DNA of 64,000 nt from Zobellia uliginosa (GTDB taxonomy: Bacteria > Bacteroidota > Bacteroidia > Flavobacteriales > Flavobacteriaceae), in assembly GCF_018860745.1 (NCBI RefSeq), contig NZ_JAHKPY010000014.1, positions 1,017,214 through 1,081,213 of the forward strand, in the 5' to 3' direction. Made by a program: the position numbers and the translations under genes. The notes under the pieces are model-generated. The model did not search any database. It was not told where the DNA came from and saw only the letters and a list, made by a program, of their open reading frames with translations. Of this stretch, positions 1-10,359 are shown one piece after another (within the stretch, counting starts at the first letter, position 1; every line of letters starts with the position of its first letter).

Positions 1-82
1 TCGCAACGGCAGCACCTATGCCATTACTGGAACCTGTAACGATACAAGTTTGGTTTTCGAGTCTTTTATTAGGTTTTTGCAT
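1..82 (-). CDS. Short-chain dehydrogenase/reductase (N-terminal fragment)
   Basis: Only the first 27 codons are inside the window; the gene runs off the left edge. The reverse strand starts with ATG at 82 and reads a short polar leader followed by CIVTGSSNGIGAAVA, the TGxxxGIG dinucleotide-binding motif of short-chain dehydrogenases. The nicotinamide cofactor site is therefore visible but the catalytic Tyr-Lys pair is not, so the substrate cannot be guessed. It is transcribed divergently from the peroxiredoxin-like gene at 324. Confidence 0.8.
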   Translation of the reverse strand, partial: MQKPNKRLENQTCIVTGSSNGIGAAVA

Positions 83-323
83 ATCTGGTGTAATTAGATG
101 GTAAAATTACAGGGGACCGTTGCAACGGGATAGTCCAATACATAAAATTGATAGCTCAATGCATTTTGAGTTTAAAGTGATTAGAACCAAGAACTTCAGT
201 TTTATTTTTTAAGGCATAAATTTTTTTTATTCCGTCTGTCGGGTGTGGCTAACAGCCGTTTATTTGTGCAACAAGCATTAGGAAAAGCCTTTGCTTTTAT
301 TGAAGTAAGAAATTAAATTGAAC
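83..323. other. Divergent intergenic region
   Basis: This AT-rich spacer separates the divergent dehydrogenase fragment and peroxiredoxin-like gene, so it should hold both promoters. A perfect 12-bp palindrome, CCGTTGCAACGG, lies at 117-128. No full TTG / TAnnTTTG Bacteroidota promoter pair was found. Confidence 0.3.
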
Positions 324-836
324 ATGATGATAAAACCTAAAACAGAAGTACCCGAAATAGAGTTGCCGTTAATTAACGATACAAGGTGGAGTCTGTCTGC
401 CCAGAAAAGCAAATCCTTTACGGTTCTTGTTTTTTATAGAGGATTACATTGTCCGGTATGCAAGAATTACTTGGAAGAACTGGCCAAAAAATTAACTGAT
501 TTTTCAGATAGGGGAGCCCATGTAGTGGCCATTAGTAGTGATAGTGAGGAACGTGCTAAAAAGGCGGGTAAAGAATGGGACGTTCCCGAGTTGCCAATTG
601 CTTATGGATTGTCTATTGAAGAAGCTAGGAATTGGGGTCTTTTTGTCTCTAAAGGAATCAAAGATTCGGAGCCGGATATGTTTTCGGAACCGGGGGTTTT
701 TCTGGTAAGACCGGATAACACGTTATATGCGAGTGCAGTGCAGACCATGCCGTTTGCAAGACCTAATTGGAAAGATATTTTGAATGCCATAGATTATATA
801 GAAAAGAACGATTATCCGGCCAGAGGCGGTGAATAG
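324..836 (+). CDS. Peroxiredoxin-like (AhpC/TSA family) protein
   Basis: About 170 residues with a thioredoxin fold. After the strand TVLVFYRG comes LHCPVCKNYL, placing a CxxC pair at the thioredoxin-type active site. An AVAISSDSEERA-like helix follows, and late in the protein there is a cis-Pro-like FSEPGVFLVRPD segment. This pattern matches the AhpC/TSA redoxin superfamily (peroxiredoxin-like 2 type), which reduces peroxides or disulfides in the cytoplasm; there is no signal peptide. A TTG at 318 is in frame, but ATG at 324 or 327 is the more natural start. It appears monocistronic. The specific substrate is unknown. Confidence 0.8.
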   Translation: MMIKPKTEVPEIELPLINDTRWSLSAQKSKSFTVLVFYRGLHCPVCKNYLEELAKKLTDFSDRGAHVVAISSDSEERAKKAGKEWDVPELPIAYGLSIEEARNWGLFVSKGIKDSEPDMFSEPGVFLVRPDNTLYASAVQTMPFARPNWKDILNAIDYIEKNDYPARGGE

Positions 837-1009
837 GTTTTTAAAAAGGTGACAAGTGTCAGGTTTTGTGGAGTAAACTACACCAAAGTATAGTAGGTGA
901 GTCTATTTGTGCAGTGTATGTCAATACTTTAAAAGTATTTTGTAACTTTAAGTGAGAGATACACTACGCTTGCCATTTTCAAGAAAACATGCACTAAAAT
1001 AACGAGCCT

Positions 1010-1453
1010 ATGGAACTGAATTACAAAATTTATCGGAAAGTAAAAATCTATTTCAACAAGGTTGGTGGTGCATTGCCAAATTTGGAGCGGTTAAAGGAAA
1101 GGTCCTCATTGGATTTTGGAGCTTCATTAGTAAACGCAAGGCTACAGGAAATGCGTTTGGTCCAAGCGGAGCTGGTAAACTTTTTTATACATCCAAATAT
1201 GAAGTTACCGTATGTTCCTGCTTCTAGATGTATGGCGTTGACCACCTGGTATGGAAAAGATGAGCTATTTTCTTGTAGAAATCTGAGTTCTTTTAATGAA
1301 CTGCTAACCGTAGAGGACAATAGGGCATTACAAGAGATAAGTTATTTTATAAAAGACCCACATTTGCCCGCCACCTTAAAGGAGATTTTTGAACATCATA
1401 GGGAAAGACTTAAAAAATTGCACACCACTAAAGATGTGCTAAACGAATTATAA
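1010..1453 (+). CDS. Hypothetical protein, translationally adjacent to a hydrolase
   Basis: A 147-residue, probably cytoplasmic, helical protein that I do not recognise. It has no signal peptide or membrane segment and ends in a basic, charged helix. The stop codon at 1451-1453 is immediately followed by the ATG of the alpha/beta hydrolase, with zero spacing, so the two are almost certainly cotranscribed and possibly translationally coupled. Function is unknown; the arrangement only suggests it works with the hydrolase. Confidence 0.65.
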   Translation: MELNYKIYRKVKIYFNKVGGALPNLERLKERSSLDFGASLVNARLQEMRLVQAELVNFFIHPNMKLPYVPASRCMALTTWYGKDELFSCRNLSSFNELLTVEDNRALQEISYFIKDPHLPATLKEIFEHHRERLKKLHTTKDVLNEL

Positions 1454-2209
1454 ATGAATGAATATACAGGACTACGATACGAAAGAATTGGTAATGGAAA
1501 GAAAACGATAGTCTTTGTACATTATTTTGGCGGAGATGCTGGAAGTTGGAAATGGTTAGCCAATAGATTACGAAAAAAGTACACCTGTATCTTGTTGAAC
1601 TTACCAGGTTTTGGAGGTACTAAACCGCTTGCTGAGCCTTCTATTTATGGCATGGCGCAATCCATTAATGACTGTATTGATGAGTTGAAGTTGAAAGATT
1701 TTATACTCTGTGGTCATTCTATGGGGGCAAAATTGGTCCTTTATGCCGCACAAATTAATAACGGAAACCTACCTAGTAAACTTATGCTAATCGCGCCTTC
1801 GCCGCCAACAGTAGAAAATATGCCCGACGAAGAACGAAAGCGTATGTTAAATCATCCGGATAGGAAAGAGGCAGTGAACACCGTGCAGGGAGCCGCAAAA
1901 AAGAAGATGGGTAAAAAAAGAATGCTTTACGCTGTAAATTCTCAATTGCGAATTGAAGAAACCACATGGAAATGGTGGTTGAACATTGGTATGAAAAACA
2001 ATATTGCCGAACGCATTATAGGGCTGGAGATACCAACGGATGTTATCTTTTCTAACGACGACCCCGTAATTTCTACAGACGCTATTTACAATGAAGTGCT
2101 ACCGCATCTTAGTAGTCCTTCTACGGTTGCTTTAAGTAGGGTAGGACATCTAATTCCCATGGAAATTTCTCGAAAATTGGCTAGAATCATCAAAAAACTT
2201 AACAAATAA
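1454..2209 (+). CDS. Alpha/beta hydrolase
   Basis: A 251-residue alpha/beta-hydrolase-fold protein. The oxyanion-hole region is FVHYFGGDAGSW, and the nucleophile elbow is LCGHSMGAKL (GxSxG). A late DDP segment supplies the likely acid, and RVGHLIPME supplies the catalytic His. All elements of the Ser-Asp-His triad are thus present, so it should be an active cytoplasmic esterase, lipase or haloperoxidase-like hydrolase; the motifs do not reveal the substrate. It starts directly after the stop of the upstream hypothetical gene. Confidence 0.85.
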   Translation: MNEYTGLRYERIGNGKKTIVFVHYFGGDAGSWKWLANRLRKKYTCILLNLPGFGGTKPLAEPSIYGMAQSINDCIDELKLKDFILCGHSMGAKLVLYAAQINNGNLPSKLMLIAPSPPTVENMPDEERKRMLNHPDRKEAVNTVQGAAKKKMGKKRMLYAVNSQLRIEETTWKWWLNIGMKNNIAERIIGLEIPTDVIFSNDDPVISTDAIYNEVLPHLSSPSTVALSRVGHLIPMEISRKLARIIKKLNK

Positions 2210-2365
2210 AAGAGAAGCGTATAATTCCGCTCTTTTTAAAATAAGCCCATATTGTAGGGCTTAAACTGGTATATGGCGAATAGCATTCACATCAAAAGCA
2301 AATAAGTTAATATATGAATGTTAAAAGCGTAAAAATCATATGCTTATTATAGACCTTTGCCCTTT

Positions 2366-5300
2366 ATGCAAAAGGAAAAGAAAAAAAATAGGTGGTTGCG
2401 GCGCTTAGGACGGGTGTTCTTAGCGGTCTTACTTGTATTTTTTGTTTTGGTACTTTTTATTCGGAGTCAATGGGGCCAGGATATTATAGTAAGTAAATTA
2501 ACCGATTACGTTTCTCAAAAGACCAATACCAAAGTTGAGATAGAAAGCCTTTTCCTAACTTTTTCAGGAAATGTATTTTTAGAGGGTTTATATTTGGAAG
2601 ATATACAAGGCGATACCTTGGTCTATTCTAAGAATTTGGAGGTCAACTTACCTTTAACACCTTTAGTTTTTAGTAATGAACTTAGTCTAAGGTCGGCCAC
2701 CTGGGAAGGTCTTCGTGCACATATTAAACGAACAGAAACTTCAGAGGATTTTAATTTTACCTTTTTAGTAGATGCTTTTGTTTCTGCAGATACTACTAAG
2801 ACCACTACAGGTTCGGAGCCAATGCAAATAAGTATTGGCGAACTTGATTTCAAAGATTTTAGAGTCGAATACAATGACCGGTTTCTAGGAATAGATAGTC
2901 AGATTCAATTGGGGCAATTGGAACTGGATGCAGATGAAACCGATTTGGAAAAATTAAGGTTTGAGCTAGATGAACTGATCCTCTCTAATACAAATATTAG
3001 CTATAGGCAGACCAAGCCTTTTGTTTCCACGGATACTACTATGGCTACTATGCCTTATTTTACTGTTAGTTCTTTACAGTTTCGAAATGTACAGGCAGAT
3101 TATGAATCCATTCCCGATGAGATTAGTGCCAATTTAGACCTGAAAGATTTTGAGCTGCAATTACCAAAAGCGGATTTGGCAACGAGTGATATCCAAGTAG
3201 ATTATTTGGCTTTAAAAGGTTCTTCTATTGCGTTGCGACTTCCAACGGTAGTTGAAACCGTAGATTCAACTGTAACGAAGGCTGCCAATCCAGCTTTTGA
3301 ATGGCCCAAGTTTTTAGTTCGTGTAGATGAAATAGATTTCCAAGATAATGCTATTGCCTATGCTATGGGAACGGCCGAACCTCAAAAAGGAAAGTTCAAT
3401 CCCAATGCGATAACCCTTTCAGAATTTAAATTGCAAGCAAAAGACATTGGTTATCAGCCTAAAAAGGTGCAAATGAATCTTACTGCTTTTTCATTTTTGG
3501 AACAAAGTGGTCTGGTACTGCGGGATTTGACATTCAACACGAAGCTTAGTGATAATTCCGCTTCATTAAACGACTTAAGCATAGGTGTGAATGAGAGTTC
3601 ATTGGCCGGTAAAATGACATTAAAGTATCCATCTGTTGAAAAATTGATGGATGCTCCGGAGCAGACTAAAATAGAGATGGTATTACAAGAGGTATACTTT
3701 GATCTAAAAGATGCTTTTACCCTTCAACCAGAACTTGTGGCGAATACCTATTTTAAATCCGCAGCGCAGCACCCGGTGCAGGGTAGCATTAACGCAAGTG
3801 GTACTTTACAGAAAATAAACATGAACCGGCTACAGTTAAATTGGGGTGAAACCACCCAATTGGTTGCTCAAGGAGATTTGGAGAACATAACAGAACCGGA
3901 TTCACTTTATTTCAACTTCAAAACAATAGATTTTAATACGATTAAAGAAGATGTTGCACAATTTGTTTCCGAGGAAGAATTGGGTATTTCTCTTCCTGAA
4001 ACCATTGCTTTGAATGCCGTGGCAAGTGGCAAAACAAACGATGTCATCGCAAAAGCAACATTGAGAATACCCGAAGGCACCATTGCCGCAGACGGAAGAT
4101 ATCAAGATGGTGTAGATATGCGGTATAACGGAAACATAAAAGTAGATAGTCTTGAATTAAATAAGCTGTTGAATAATCGAGCATTGGGCAATGTTTCCTT
4201 TCTTATGGATGTTTCTGGAGGTGGCGATGTTAACAACTTGGATGTAAATTTAAGAACGGATTTCACACAATTAGTATTAAGTGATTATAATTTTTCGGCA
4301 TTACAGTTAGAAGGAGATATCAAGAATGGAGCAGGAGTAATTGATATTTCGTTTAAGGATGATAATCTCAACTTTCTGGCGAAGACCAATGTTGCATTAG
4401 ACTCACTGAATTCAAAAATAGATTTGGATTTGAATGTAATAGGTGCCGATCTATTTGCCCTAGGGCTAACCCAAGAGAAAATTAAAGCGGGGCTTCAGCT
4501 TCATGCAAATTTCAAGGGTAATGCCAACGCTTATTATGTAGACGCCCAGATCGAAAACGGGATAGCGGTCTATGAAAATGAACAATACCAGATGGGACCT
4601 GTAAATTTTAAGTCCAATATTACAGATACAAATACGGAGGTTACTGTGAACAGTGATTTTTTAATGGGAAGTTTAAAATCCAATGCCTCGCCAAAAGGGC
4701 TAAATGATGCGTTGACCCATCAATATGAAAATTACTTTAAAGATAGTATTTTGGAAGCGGCCACAGATTCCGTTCAATTAAAAATGAATCTGAAACTTTC
4801 GCCAACCCCGTTTCTCACCAAGGTGTTTTTGAGGGATGTAGAACGGTTGGATTCGGTTGTCATAGATGCAGATTTTGATGCACGTACCAAAAAGCTGAAT
4901 GCCAATATGCACGTGCCGGCCATTTCATACCAAGGGAGTTCCATAGATAGTTTGAACGCGAAGGTTACCGGAAATGCTACCAGTCTAAATTTCAATGCAG
5001 GTTTCGAAGGGCTAGTCGCGAACCCTATTGATATTAAACAAACATATATAAAAGGTGACTTAAAAAATAAGAAATTGTTTCTGGATTTTATAGCTAAGGA
5101 TGATAGTGTGGCCATTGCTAAAATATCCTCACAACTTACACTTTCAAAAGATACCACCCTCATTCATATTGATTCTGAAAATTTGATTTTAAATAGAAAG
5201 GAGTGGTCCGTTCCCAATGATAATCAAATAGCTCTTGCAGATAAATCATTACAACTAAAAAACATGACTTTCACCAGAAATGAACAGTCTTTGACAATCA

Positions 5301-7369
5301 GTGATCAGTTGCCAAATCAGGAGAGGGAACACCTAGGCGTTGTATTCGATAATTTTGAGTTACAAACGTTTTTGAGCTTTTTGAATCCCGATGAAACCTT
5401 GGCTTCTGGTCTGGTAAAAGGAAATTTAATAATAGAAAATCCCTTTGGGGCAACCGGTTTGGTAGCTGATTTTAAGATCAGTTCGTTGGAAGCTTTACAA
5501 AATCCTCTGGGGAATTTGTCGCTTAAAGCAAATTCTGCGGGTAATGCGTCATATGATTTTAATCTAGCTCTTAAAGATGGTGGCGCAGACCTTGATTTAA
5601 AAGGCGATTATGCAGCTGCTGAAACCGGGGCCAAACTTAACTTTGATCTAGATTTGAACCGTATAGAGCTCAAAATGCTTGAAAATTTCGCGGAAGGGAG
5701 CATCAAGAATTCCCACGGTGCGTTATCCGGGAAAATAAATGTATCCGGAACTACCGCTGCGCCCGTGTATGATGGTATTATTAATTTTAAAGATATAGAC
5801 TTTAATGTTGCTGCGGTAAATACGGTATTTAAGATAAAGGATGAACAATTGAGACTGAACACCAAAGGCGTATATTTTGATAGTTTTAAAATTGCAGACG
5901 CGGACGGTAGCGAGTTTGCGGTACAAGGAGCGGTGCTTACGGAAAATCTTCTTAACCCTTTTTTTGACTTGAAGTTGAACGCAGAGAATTTTAGGGTGTT
6001 GAACTCCACTAAAGAGAACAATGAGCTGTATTATGGCGTAGCCAGTTTAGATGCAGACCTAAAGGTTGCGGGTGATGTGCAATTGCCACAAATAAGTGGT
6101 AAACTAAGAGTACGTAAGATTACAGATGTTACGTATGTAGTTCCGGAATCACAATTAGATGTTGAGGAACGCGACGGTGTTGTGCTTTTTGTAAATCGTG
6201 ACAATCCTAACGCAATTTTAACAAGAAACGACCAAGAAGAAACACCATCTATTTTTAAGGGGATGGACGTTAGTGCGGTTTTGGAAATTGCAGAAGATGC
6301 AGATTTTCATGTTATTATTGATGAGCGTACGGGAGATAACCTTGAGATTTCCGGTGATGCAGCACTCAATCTGAATATAGAACCTAGTGGAAGAATAAGC
6401 CTGTCTGGAAGGTATGAACTTAAATCGGGTCATTATGAAACCAACCTTTATAATTTGGTGAATCGTAGGTTTGAGATTAATCCGGGGAGTACCATTACTT
6501 GGCAAGGAGATCCAACGGATGCCAAGTTAGATGTAACGGCCGTCTATAACATAGAAACATCGGCAGAACCTTTAATGTCTTCCGTAATTTCTAGTGAGGA
6601 CGTTAGTGTTAGTTCCAAATATAGCGAGGTGTTGCCTTTTATGGTCTACCTAAATGTAGATGGTGAGCTTATGGAGCCGGAGCTGTCCTTTGGGCTGGAT
6701 ATGCCAGAAGATGAACAGGGGGCTTTAAGCGGAGCCGTTTACGGTCGCGTACAGCAATTGAACGGTCAGGAAGCGGAATTGAATAAACAAGTATTCTCAT
6801 TATTGGCCTTAAACCGGTTTTACCCGGATTCAGGAAGTGATGGTAGCTCTGGAGGTACGGCGGCAATCGCCAGGGATAACGTTAATAAAGTACTATCCGG
6901 AGAACTTAATACCTTCTCTGATAAGGTTTTTGGTAATACGGGGGTAGAGGTAGATTTTGATTTGGATAGCTTTACGGATTATCAGGGCGATACTCCACAA
7001 GACCGTACACAGCTAAATATAAATGCCAAGAAAAAGTTGTTTGACGACCGTTTGGTAGTAACTGCCGGAAGTGCTGTAGACGTAGAGGGCAGTGCGCAAT
7101 CTAGTGAAACGGAAACTCCTATAATAGGCAACGTAAGTTTAGAGTACCTGCTTACCAAAGACGGTAGGTATCGCTTGCGCGGATTTCGTAAAAGTGAATA
7201 TGAAAATATTATTGATGGCCAGTTGATCGTGACAGGAATGGCTGTGATCTTTAATAGGGAATTCAATAAATTTAGCCAGTTGTTCAATCCTATAAAAAAG
7301 AATGTGGATAGGGAGGCTAAAAAATCAAAGGATAATAAAGAGGAAGAAAAATCGAATCAGAAGCAGTAA
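2366..7369 (+). CDS. tamB: TamB, translocation and assembly module inner-membrane component
   Basis: A 1,667-residue AsmA/TamB-type protein. A basic N-terminus (KEKKKNRWLRR) precedes one membrane anchor at roughly residues 13-32. Then comes a very long beta-rich periplasmic region of repeating alternating hydrophobic strands, forming the predicted lipid- or polypeptide-conducting groove. A C-terminal DUF490/TamB domain follows (about residues 1250-1630, including the SGRYELKSGHYE type segment) and a charged Lys/Glu tail. It spans the periplasm and pairs with an Omp85 partner, encoded one base downstream. I chose ATG 2366; an in-frame TTG at 2357 is less likely. The family is linked to outer-membrane assembly and phospholipid transport. 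Confidence 0.93.
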   Translation: MQKEKKKNRWLRRLGRVFLAVLLVFFVLVLFIRSQWGQDIIVSKLTDYVSQKTNTKVEIESLFLTFSGNVFLEGLYLEDIQGDTLVYSKNLEVNLPLTPLVFSNELSLRSATWEGLRAHIKRTETSEDFNFTFLVDAFVSADTTKTTTGSEPMQISIGELDFKDFRVEYNDRFLGIDSQIQLGQLELDADETDLEKLRFELDELILSNTNISYRQTKPFVSTDTTMATMPYFTVSSLQFRNVQADYESIPDEISANLDLKDFELQLPKADLATSDIQVDYLALKGSSIALRLPTVVETVDSTVTKAANPAFEWPKFLVRVDEIDFQDNAIAYAMGTAEPQKGKFNPNAITLSEFKLQAKDIGYQPKKVQMNLTAFSFLEQSGLVLRDLTFNTKLSDNSASLNDLSIGVNESSLAGKMTLKYPSVEKLMDAPEQTKIEMVLQEVYFDLKDAFTLQPELVANTYFKSAAQHPVQGSINASGTLQKINMNRLQLNWGETTQLVAQGDLENITEPDSLYFNFKTIDFNTIKEDVAQFVSEEELGISLPETIALNAVASGKTNDVIAKATLRIPEGTIAADGRYQDGVDMRYNGNIKVDSLELNKLLNNRALGNVSFLMDVSGGGDVNNLDVNLRTDFTQLVLSDYNFSALQLEGDIKNGAGVIDISFKDDNLNFLAKTNVALDSLNSKIDLDLNVIGADLFALGLTQEKIKAGLQLHANFKGNANAYYVDAQIENGIAVYENEQYQMGPVNFKSNITDTNTEVTVNSDFLMGSLKSNASPKGLNDALTHQYENYFKDSILEAATDSVQLKMNLKLSPTPFLTKVFLRDVERLDSVVIDADFDARTKKLNANMHVPAISYQGSSIDSLNAKVTGNATSLNFNAGFEGLVANPIDIKQTYIKGDLKNKKLFLDFIAKDDSVAIAKISSQLTLSKDTTLIHIDSENLILNRKEWSVPNDNQIALADKSLQLKNMTFTRNEQSLTISDQLPNQEREHLGVVFDNFELQTFLSFLNPDETLASGLVKGNLIIENPFGATGLVADFKISSLEALQNPLGNLSLKANSAGNASYDFNLALKDGGADLDLKGDYAAAETGAKLNFDLDLNRIELKMLENFAEGSIKNSHGALSGKINVSGTTAAPVYDGIINFKDIDFNVAAVNTVFKIKDEQLRLNTKGVYFDSFKIADADGSEFAVQGAVLTENLLNPFFDLKLNAENFRVLNSTKENNELYYGVASLDADLKVAGDVQLPQISGKLRVRKITDVTYVVPESQLDVEERDGVVLFVNRDNPNAILTRNDQEETPSIFKGMDVSAVLEIAEDADFHVIIDERTGDNLEISGDAALNLNIEPSGRISLSGRYELKSGHYETNLYNLVNRRFEINPGSTITWQGDPTDAKLDVTAVYNIETSAEPLMSSVISSEDVSVSSKYSEVLPFMVYLNVDGELMEPELSFGLDMPEDEQGALSGAVYGRVQQLNGQEAELNKQVFSLLALNRFYPDSGSDGSSGGTAAIARDNVNKVLSGELNTFSDKVFGNTGVEVDFDLDSFTDYQGDTPQDRTQLNINAKKKLFDDRLVVTAGSAVDVEGSAQSSETETPIIGNVSLEYLLTKDGRYRLRGFRKSEYENIIDGQLIVTGMAVIFNREFNKFSQLFNPIKKNVDREAKKSKDNKEEEKSNQKQ

Positions 7370-7370
7370 T

Positions 7371-9692
7371 ATGAAGTTGAGAGCAACCCCTATTTTGCGT
7401 CTATTAGTACTGCTTTGTTTGGCGGTGCAGTATGCATGTAGCGTTGGTAAGTACATACCTGAGAACGAAGTTCTATTTACGGGAGCAGAGATCAAAGTAA
7501 ATTCCGAGGAAGAGAAGCGGGCATTAAAACCAGTAGAGCAGGAATTGGGAACAGTATTGTCGCCCACTGCCAATTCAGATGTTTTGGGTTTACGTTTAGG
7601 ACTTTACTACCACTATAAGGCGCAAAAGAAGAAACCGGGATTTCTTTATAAATGGTTAGATAAAAAGTTTGGCGAGGAACCAGTGTATTTAAGTGATGTG
7701 AATACAGAACGAATGGAGGAGTTAATGCTCAACAGACTTGATAATCGCGGGTTCTTTTACAGTAAGGTTTCCACGGAAATAGATAGTGCAAAAAAATATG
7801 CAGCCGTAAAGTATACGGCCAATCTGCCAAGACCCTATACGTTACAGGAATGGCAGATAGATAAGGACAGTTTGCCCATTTATAATGAAATTGAAATAGC
7901 AATGACAGATACCAAATTAAAAGCCGGTGAGCGTTTTGATTTGGAATTGTTAAAGTATGAAAGAGAGCGCATAGATTCTCACCTTAAAAAGCGTGGGTAC
8001 TATAATTTTAATTCGGACTTTCTCATTTTTGAAGCGGATACGAACCGCTATGACAACAGAAAATTTGACTTGTTTTTAAGGTTGAAAAAAGGAACACCAA
8101 AGAAATCCATTATACCCTATACAATTGATTCTGTGGCTGTATTTCCCAACTACTCCATAGAAAATGACAGTCTACCACAACCCTCGGCAATTAGCGAAGA
8201 AAACGGAATATACTTTATTCAAGACGAGGAATTCTTTAAACCTAAGCGTTTGGAACCCTATATTCTTTTTAAGAAAGGGGAGGTTTACAATTCTGAAACC
8301 GCACGGTTAACCAGCAACAGGTTAGGGGATTTGGGCAGTTATAAGTTCGTAAATATCCGTTTCAATGAAGCAGATACCGCTAACGTGACGAGTAAACGTT
8401 TCTTAAATGCAGATATTTTCTTGTCACCCTTAACTAAAAGGTCTATTCGTACAGAGTTACAGGCTGTAACCAAATCTAACGGTTTTGCAGGTCCGGGAAT
8501 AGCGGTAACCTACAACAACCGTAATATCTTTAACGGAGGGGAAACATTCAGCCTTACAGGAGATTTTTCTTATGAAACGCAATTGTCAGGAGGTAATAAT
8601 GCAGGGTTAAGCAGTATTGCAGGAGGGTTGTCAGCTAATTTGCTATTGCCTAGACTGGTTCCTTTTTCGCCTAGCAGATTTAATTATTCGGTTCCAAAGA
8701 CTAAAATAAGTTTGGGAGGCGATATATTACAGAGGAGTCAGTTGTATACACTAACTTCTTTTAATGGGTCGTTTGGTTATACGTGGAATGCTAATAAATA
8801 TGTCTATCATGAGCTAAACCCCATTAGTATAACTTATGTAAATCTAGCCAATACTACAGAGGAGTTTGAAGAGATTCTAGCTAATAATTCATACTTGAGC
8901 AGCAGTTTTGAACAGCAATTTATAGCAGGTCTCAATTATACTTTTACTTATAATGAATTAGTAAGCAAGGATAAGAAGACGCCTATTTATTTTTCTACCG
9001 GCTTGGATGTGGCGGGCAATACCCTTAGTCTCATAAGTGGTGGTAAAACCACGGCTTTTGGTCTTGAGTATGCACAATATGTAAAGGCGGAAATGGACTT
9101 TAGATATTATTTAAAATGGGGAAAGGAGAGTGCATTGGTTGGTAGACTTTATGCCGGTTGGGGTATTCCCTATGGCAATTCAACTACCTTGCCGTTTGTA
9201 AAACAGTTTTATTCCGGTGGTCCATACAGTGTTCGTGCATTTGAAATCAGGTCTTTGGGTCCCGGTACTTTTATAAGTGAGGAAGATAGCACCAGTTCTT
9301 TCTATGATCAATCTGGAAACTTACGATTGGAGGCAAATCTAGAATATCGTTTTCCAATTTGGTCGTACCTAAAAGGAGCATTGTTTCTTGATGCGGGAAA
9401 TATATGGCTCACTAGTGAAGTGGAAATAGATGAGGATGACGATGCAGAAAGTATAGCCCTGAGTGAACAATTGATGGCCGAAGGTGAATTTACTTCTGAC
9501 TGGATGAAAGAATTAGGTGTTGGCGTTGGTTTTGGGCTTCGCGTAGATATACAGAGTTTTGTTATTCGTTTTGATTTTGCTTCACCATTACAAGTGCCTT
9601 ATTATGCAGAAGGAGAGCGTTTAAGAACGCCGTTTTTTGAGGGTGGGAGTGGAAACCTTGTATTTAATTTTGCTATTGGTTATCCTTTCTAA
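7371..9692 (+). CDS. tamL: TamL-type BamA/TamA superfamily outer-membrane lipoprotein
   Basis: A 774-residue Omp85-family protein: lipoprotein signal peptide (AVQYACS, Cys about residue 23), POTRA-like repeats to about residue 360, then a 16-strand barrel (Bac_surface_Ag type). Near the end, GPYSVRAFEIRSLGPG corresponds to the conserved VRG(F/Y) loop region, and the last strand ends in Phe, as BamA proteins do. Lipid anchoring is typical of the Bacteroidota version of TamA (TamL). Its ATG is one base after the tamB stop, so the two form a transcription unit. A longer in-frame start inside tamB at 7302 would put a charged tail before the signal peptide and is rejected. Confidence 0.9.
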   Translation: MKLRATPILRLLVLLCLAVQYACSVGKYIPENEVLFTGAEIKVNSEEEKRALKPVEQELGTVLSPTANSDVLGLRLGLYYHYKAQKKKPGFLYKWLDKKFGEEPVYLSDVNTERMEELMLNRLDNRGFFYSKVSTEIDSAKKYAAVKYTANLPRPYTLQEWQIDKDSLPIYNEIEIAMTDTKLKAGERFDLELLKYERERIDSHLKKRGYYNFNSDFLIFEADTNRYDNRKFDLFLRLKKGTPKKSIIPYTIDSVAVFPNYSIENDSLPQPSAISEENGIYFIQDEEFFKPKRLEPYILFKKGEVYNSETARLTSNRLGDLGSYKFVNIRFNEADTANVTSKRFLNADIFLSPLTKRSIRTELQAVTKSNGFAGPGIAVTYNNRNIFNGGETFSLTGDFSYETQLSGGNNAGLSSIAGGLSANLLLPRLVPFSPSRFNYSVPKTKISLGGDILQRSQLYTLTSFNGSFGYTWNANKYVYHELNPISITYVNLANTTEEFEEILANNSYLSSSFEQQFIAGLNYTFTYNELVSKDKKTPIYFSTGLDVAGNTLSLISGGKTTAFGLEYAQYVKAEMDFRYYLKWGKESALVGRLYAGWGIPYGNSTTLPFVKQFYSGGPYSVRAFEIRSLGPGTFISEEDSTSSFYDQSGNLRLEANLEYRFPIWSYLKGALFLDAGNIWLTSEVEIDEDDDAESIALSEQLMAEGEFTSDWMKELGVGVGFGLRVDIQSFVIRFDFASPLQVPYYAEGERLRTPFFEGGSGNLVFNFAIGYPF

Positions 9693-9904
9693 ATAAGAAA
9701 TACGGCCTGTAGCCTGCCTAAAATGCAGTGTTTTTTGTTATGAATTTATAAAAACTGGTAAATAAATTTTACTTTTGTTACCTTATTATAGTCTTTGTTC
9801 ATGCTGGTTACCTCAGTGATATAAAATGATAAAGGCAAAATAGTTTTAATGATAGCTTCATGCTATTCTGCAAAATACGCTAACGGTAAAACTTTCTTGT
9901 AATT

Positions 9905-10342
9905 TTGATACACACTTTAACATACGAGTCCACTGCAATAAAAGAATTGACCAATGCAGATGTAGAAACTATCCTTGAAACGGCAAAGATTTTTAACGGT
10001 CAAAATAACATTACAGGGTGTCTTATTTTTTATAAAAGAAGATTTATTCAAATTTTAGAAGGCGATAAAGAAGAGGTTCGTACACTTTTTGAAAAAGTTA
10101 AAAAAGATAAGCGACATAAGAAAGTCTATCTTTTATCAGAAGGTCCAACAGATCAACGTAATTTTCAAAGTTGGGGCATGGTCTATTATCCTATAGATGA
10201 AAATGATCTTAATAAGAATGAATACGAGCAGTTTAAAAGAAACCTTTTGTTGCTGGCGGATTTAACGTCACATTCAAATCAGACTGCTATCCTTTTCTGG
10301 AAACGGATGAAACTGTTAATTACCGATCCACCAAATGCTTAA
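9905..10342 (+). CDS. BLUF-domain blue-light sensor (short type)
   Basis: A 145-residue stand-alone BLUF (blue light using FAD) protein. The FAD-proximal Tyr is in HTLTYES near residue 7. The Asn comes in NNITGCLIF, the key Gln in RRFIQILEGD, and the Trp/Met region in FQSWGM, so all photocycle residues are kept. There is no fused output domain; short BLUF proteins act through partner proteins. The start is TTG at 9905: an in-frame stop at 9887-9889 leaves no upstream ATG, and this start puts the Tyr at its usual position. A TACTTTTG at 9770-9777 matches the Bacteroidota -7 element TAnnTTTG, but no -33 TTG is well placed. Confidence 0.88.
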   Translation: MIHTLTYESTAIKELTNADVETILETAKIFNGQNNITGCLIFYKRRFIQILEGDKEEVRTLFEKVKKDKRHKKVYLLSEGPTDQRNFQSWGMVYYPIDENDLNKNEYEQFKRNLLLLADLTSHSNQTAILFWKRMKLLITDPPNA

Positions 10343-10359
10343 TGGATAATTTAAAGCAC

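Noticed and set aside
117-128. Palindrome CCGTTGCAACGG as an operator
   Set aside because: A single 12-bp palindrome without second copy or a regulator nearby is not enough.
4774-5163. 129-codon reverse frame inside tamB
   Set aside because: It lies wholly within a long well-supported gene, has no family features, and codon composition follows the tamB frame.
7302-7370. Upstream start for the TamL-type gene, inside tamB
   Set aside because: It would place a highly charged peptide before a good lipoprotein signal peptide; ATG 7371 is one base after the tamB stop.
9770-9777. TACTTTTG as the BLUF promoter
   Set aside because: Fits TAnnTTTG but has no TTG at the -33 distance and lies 128 bases from the start; noted only in the gene entry.
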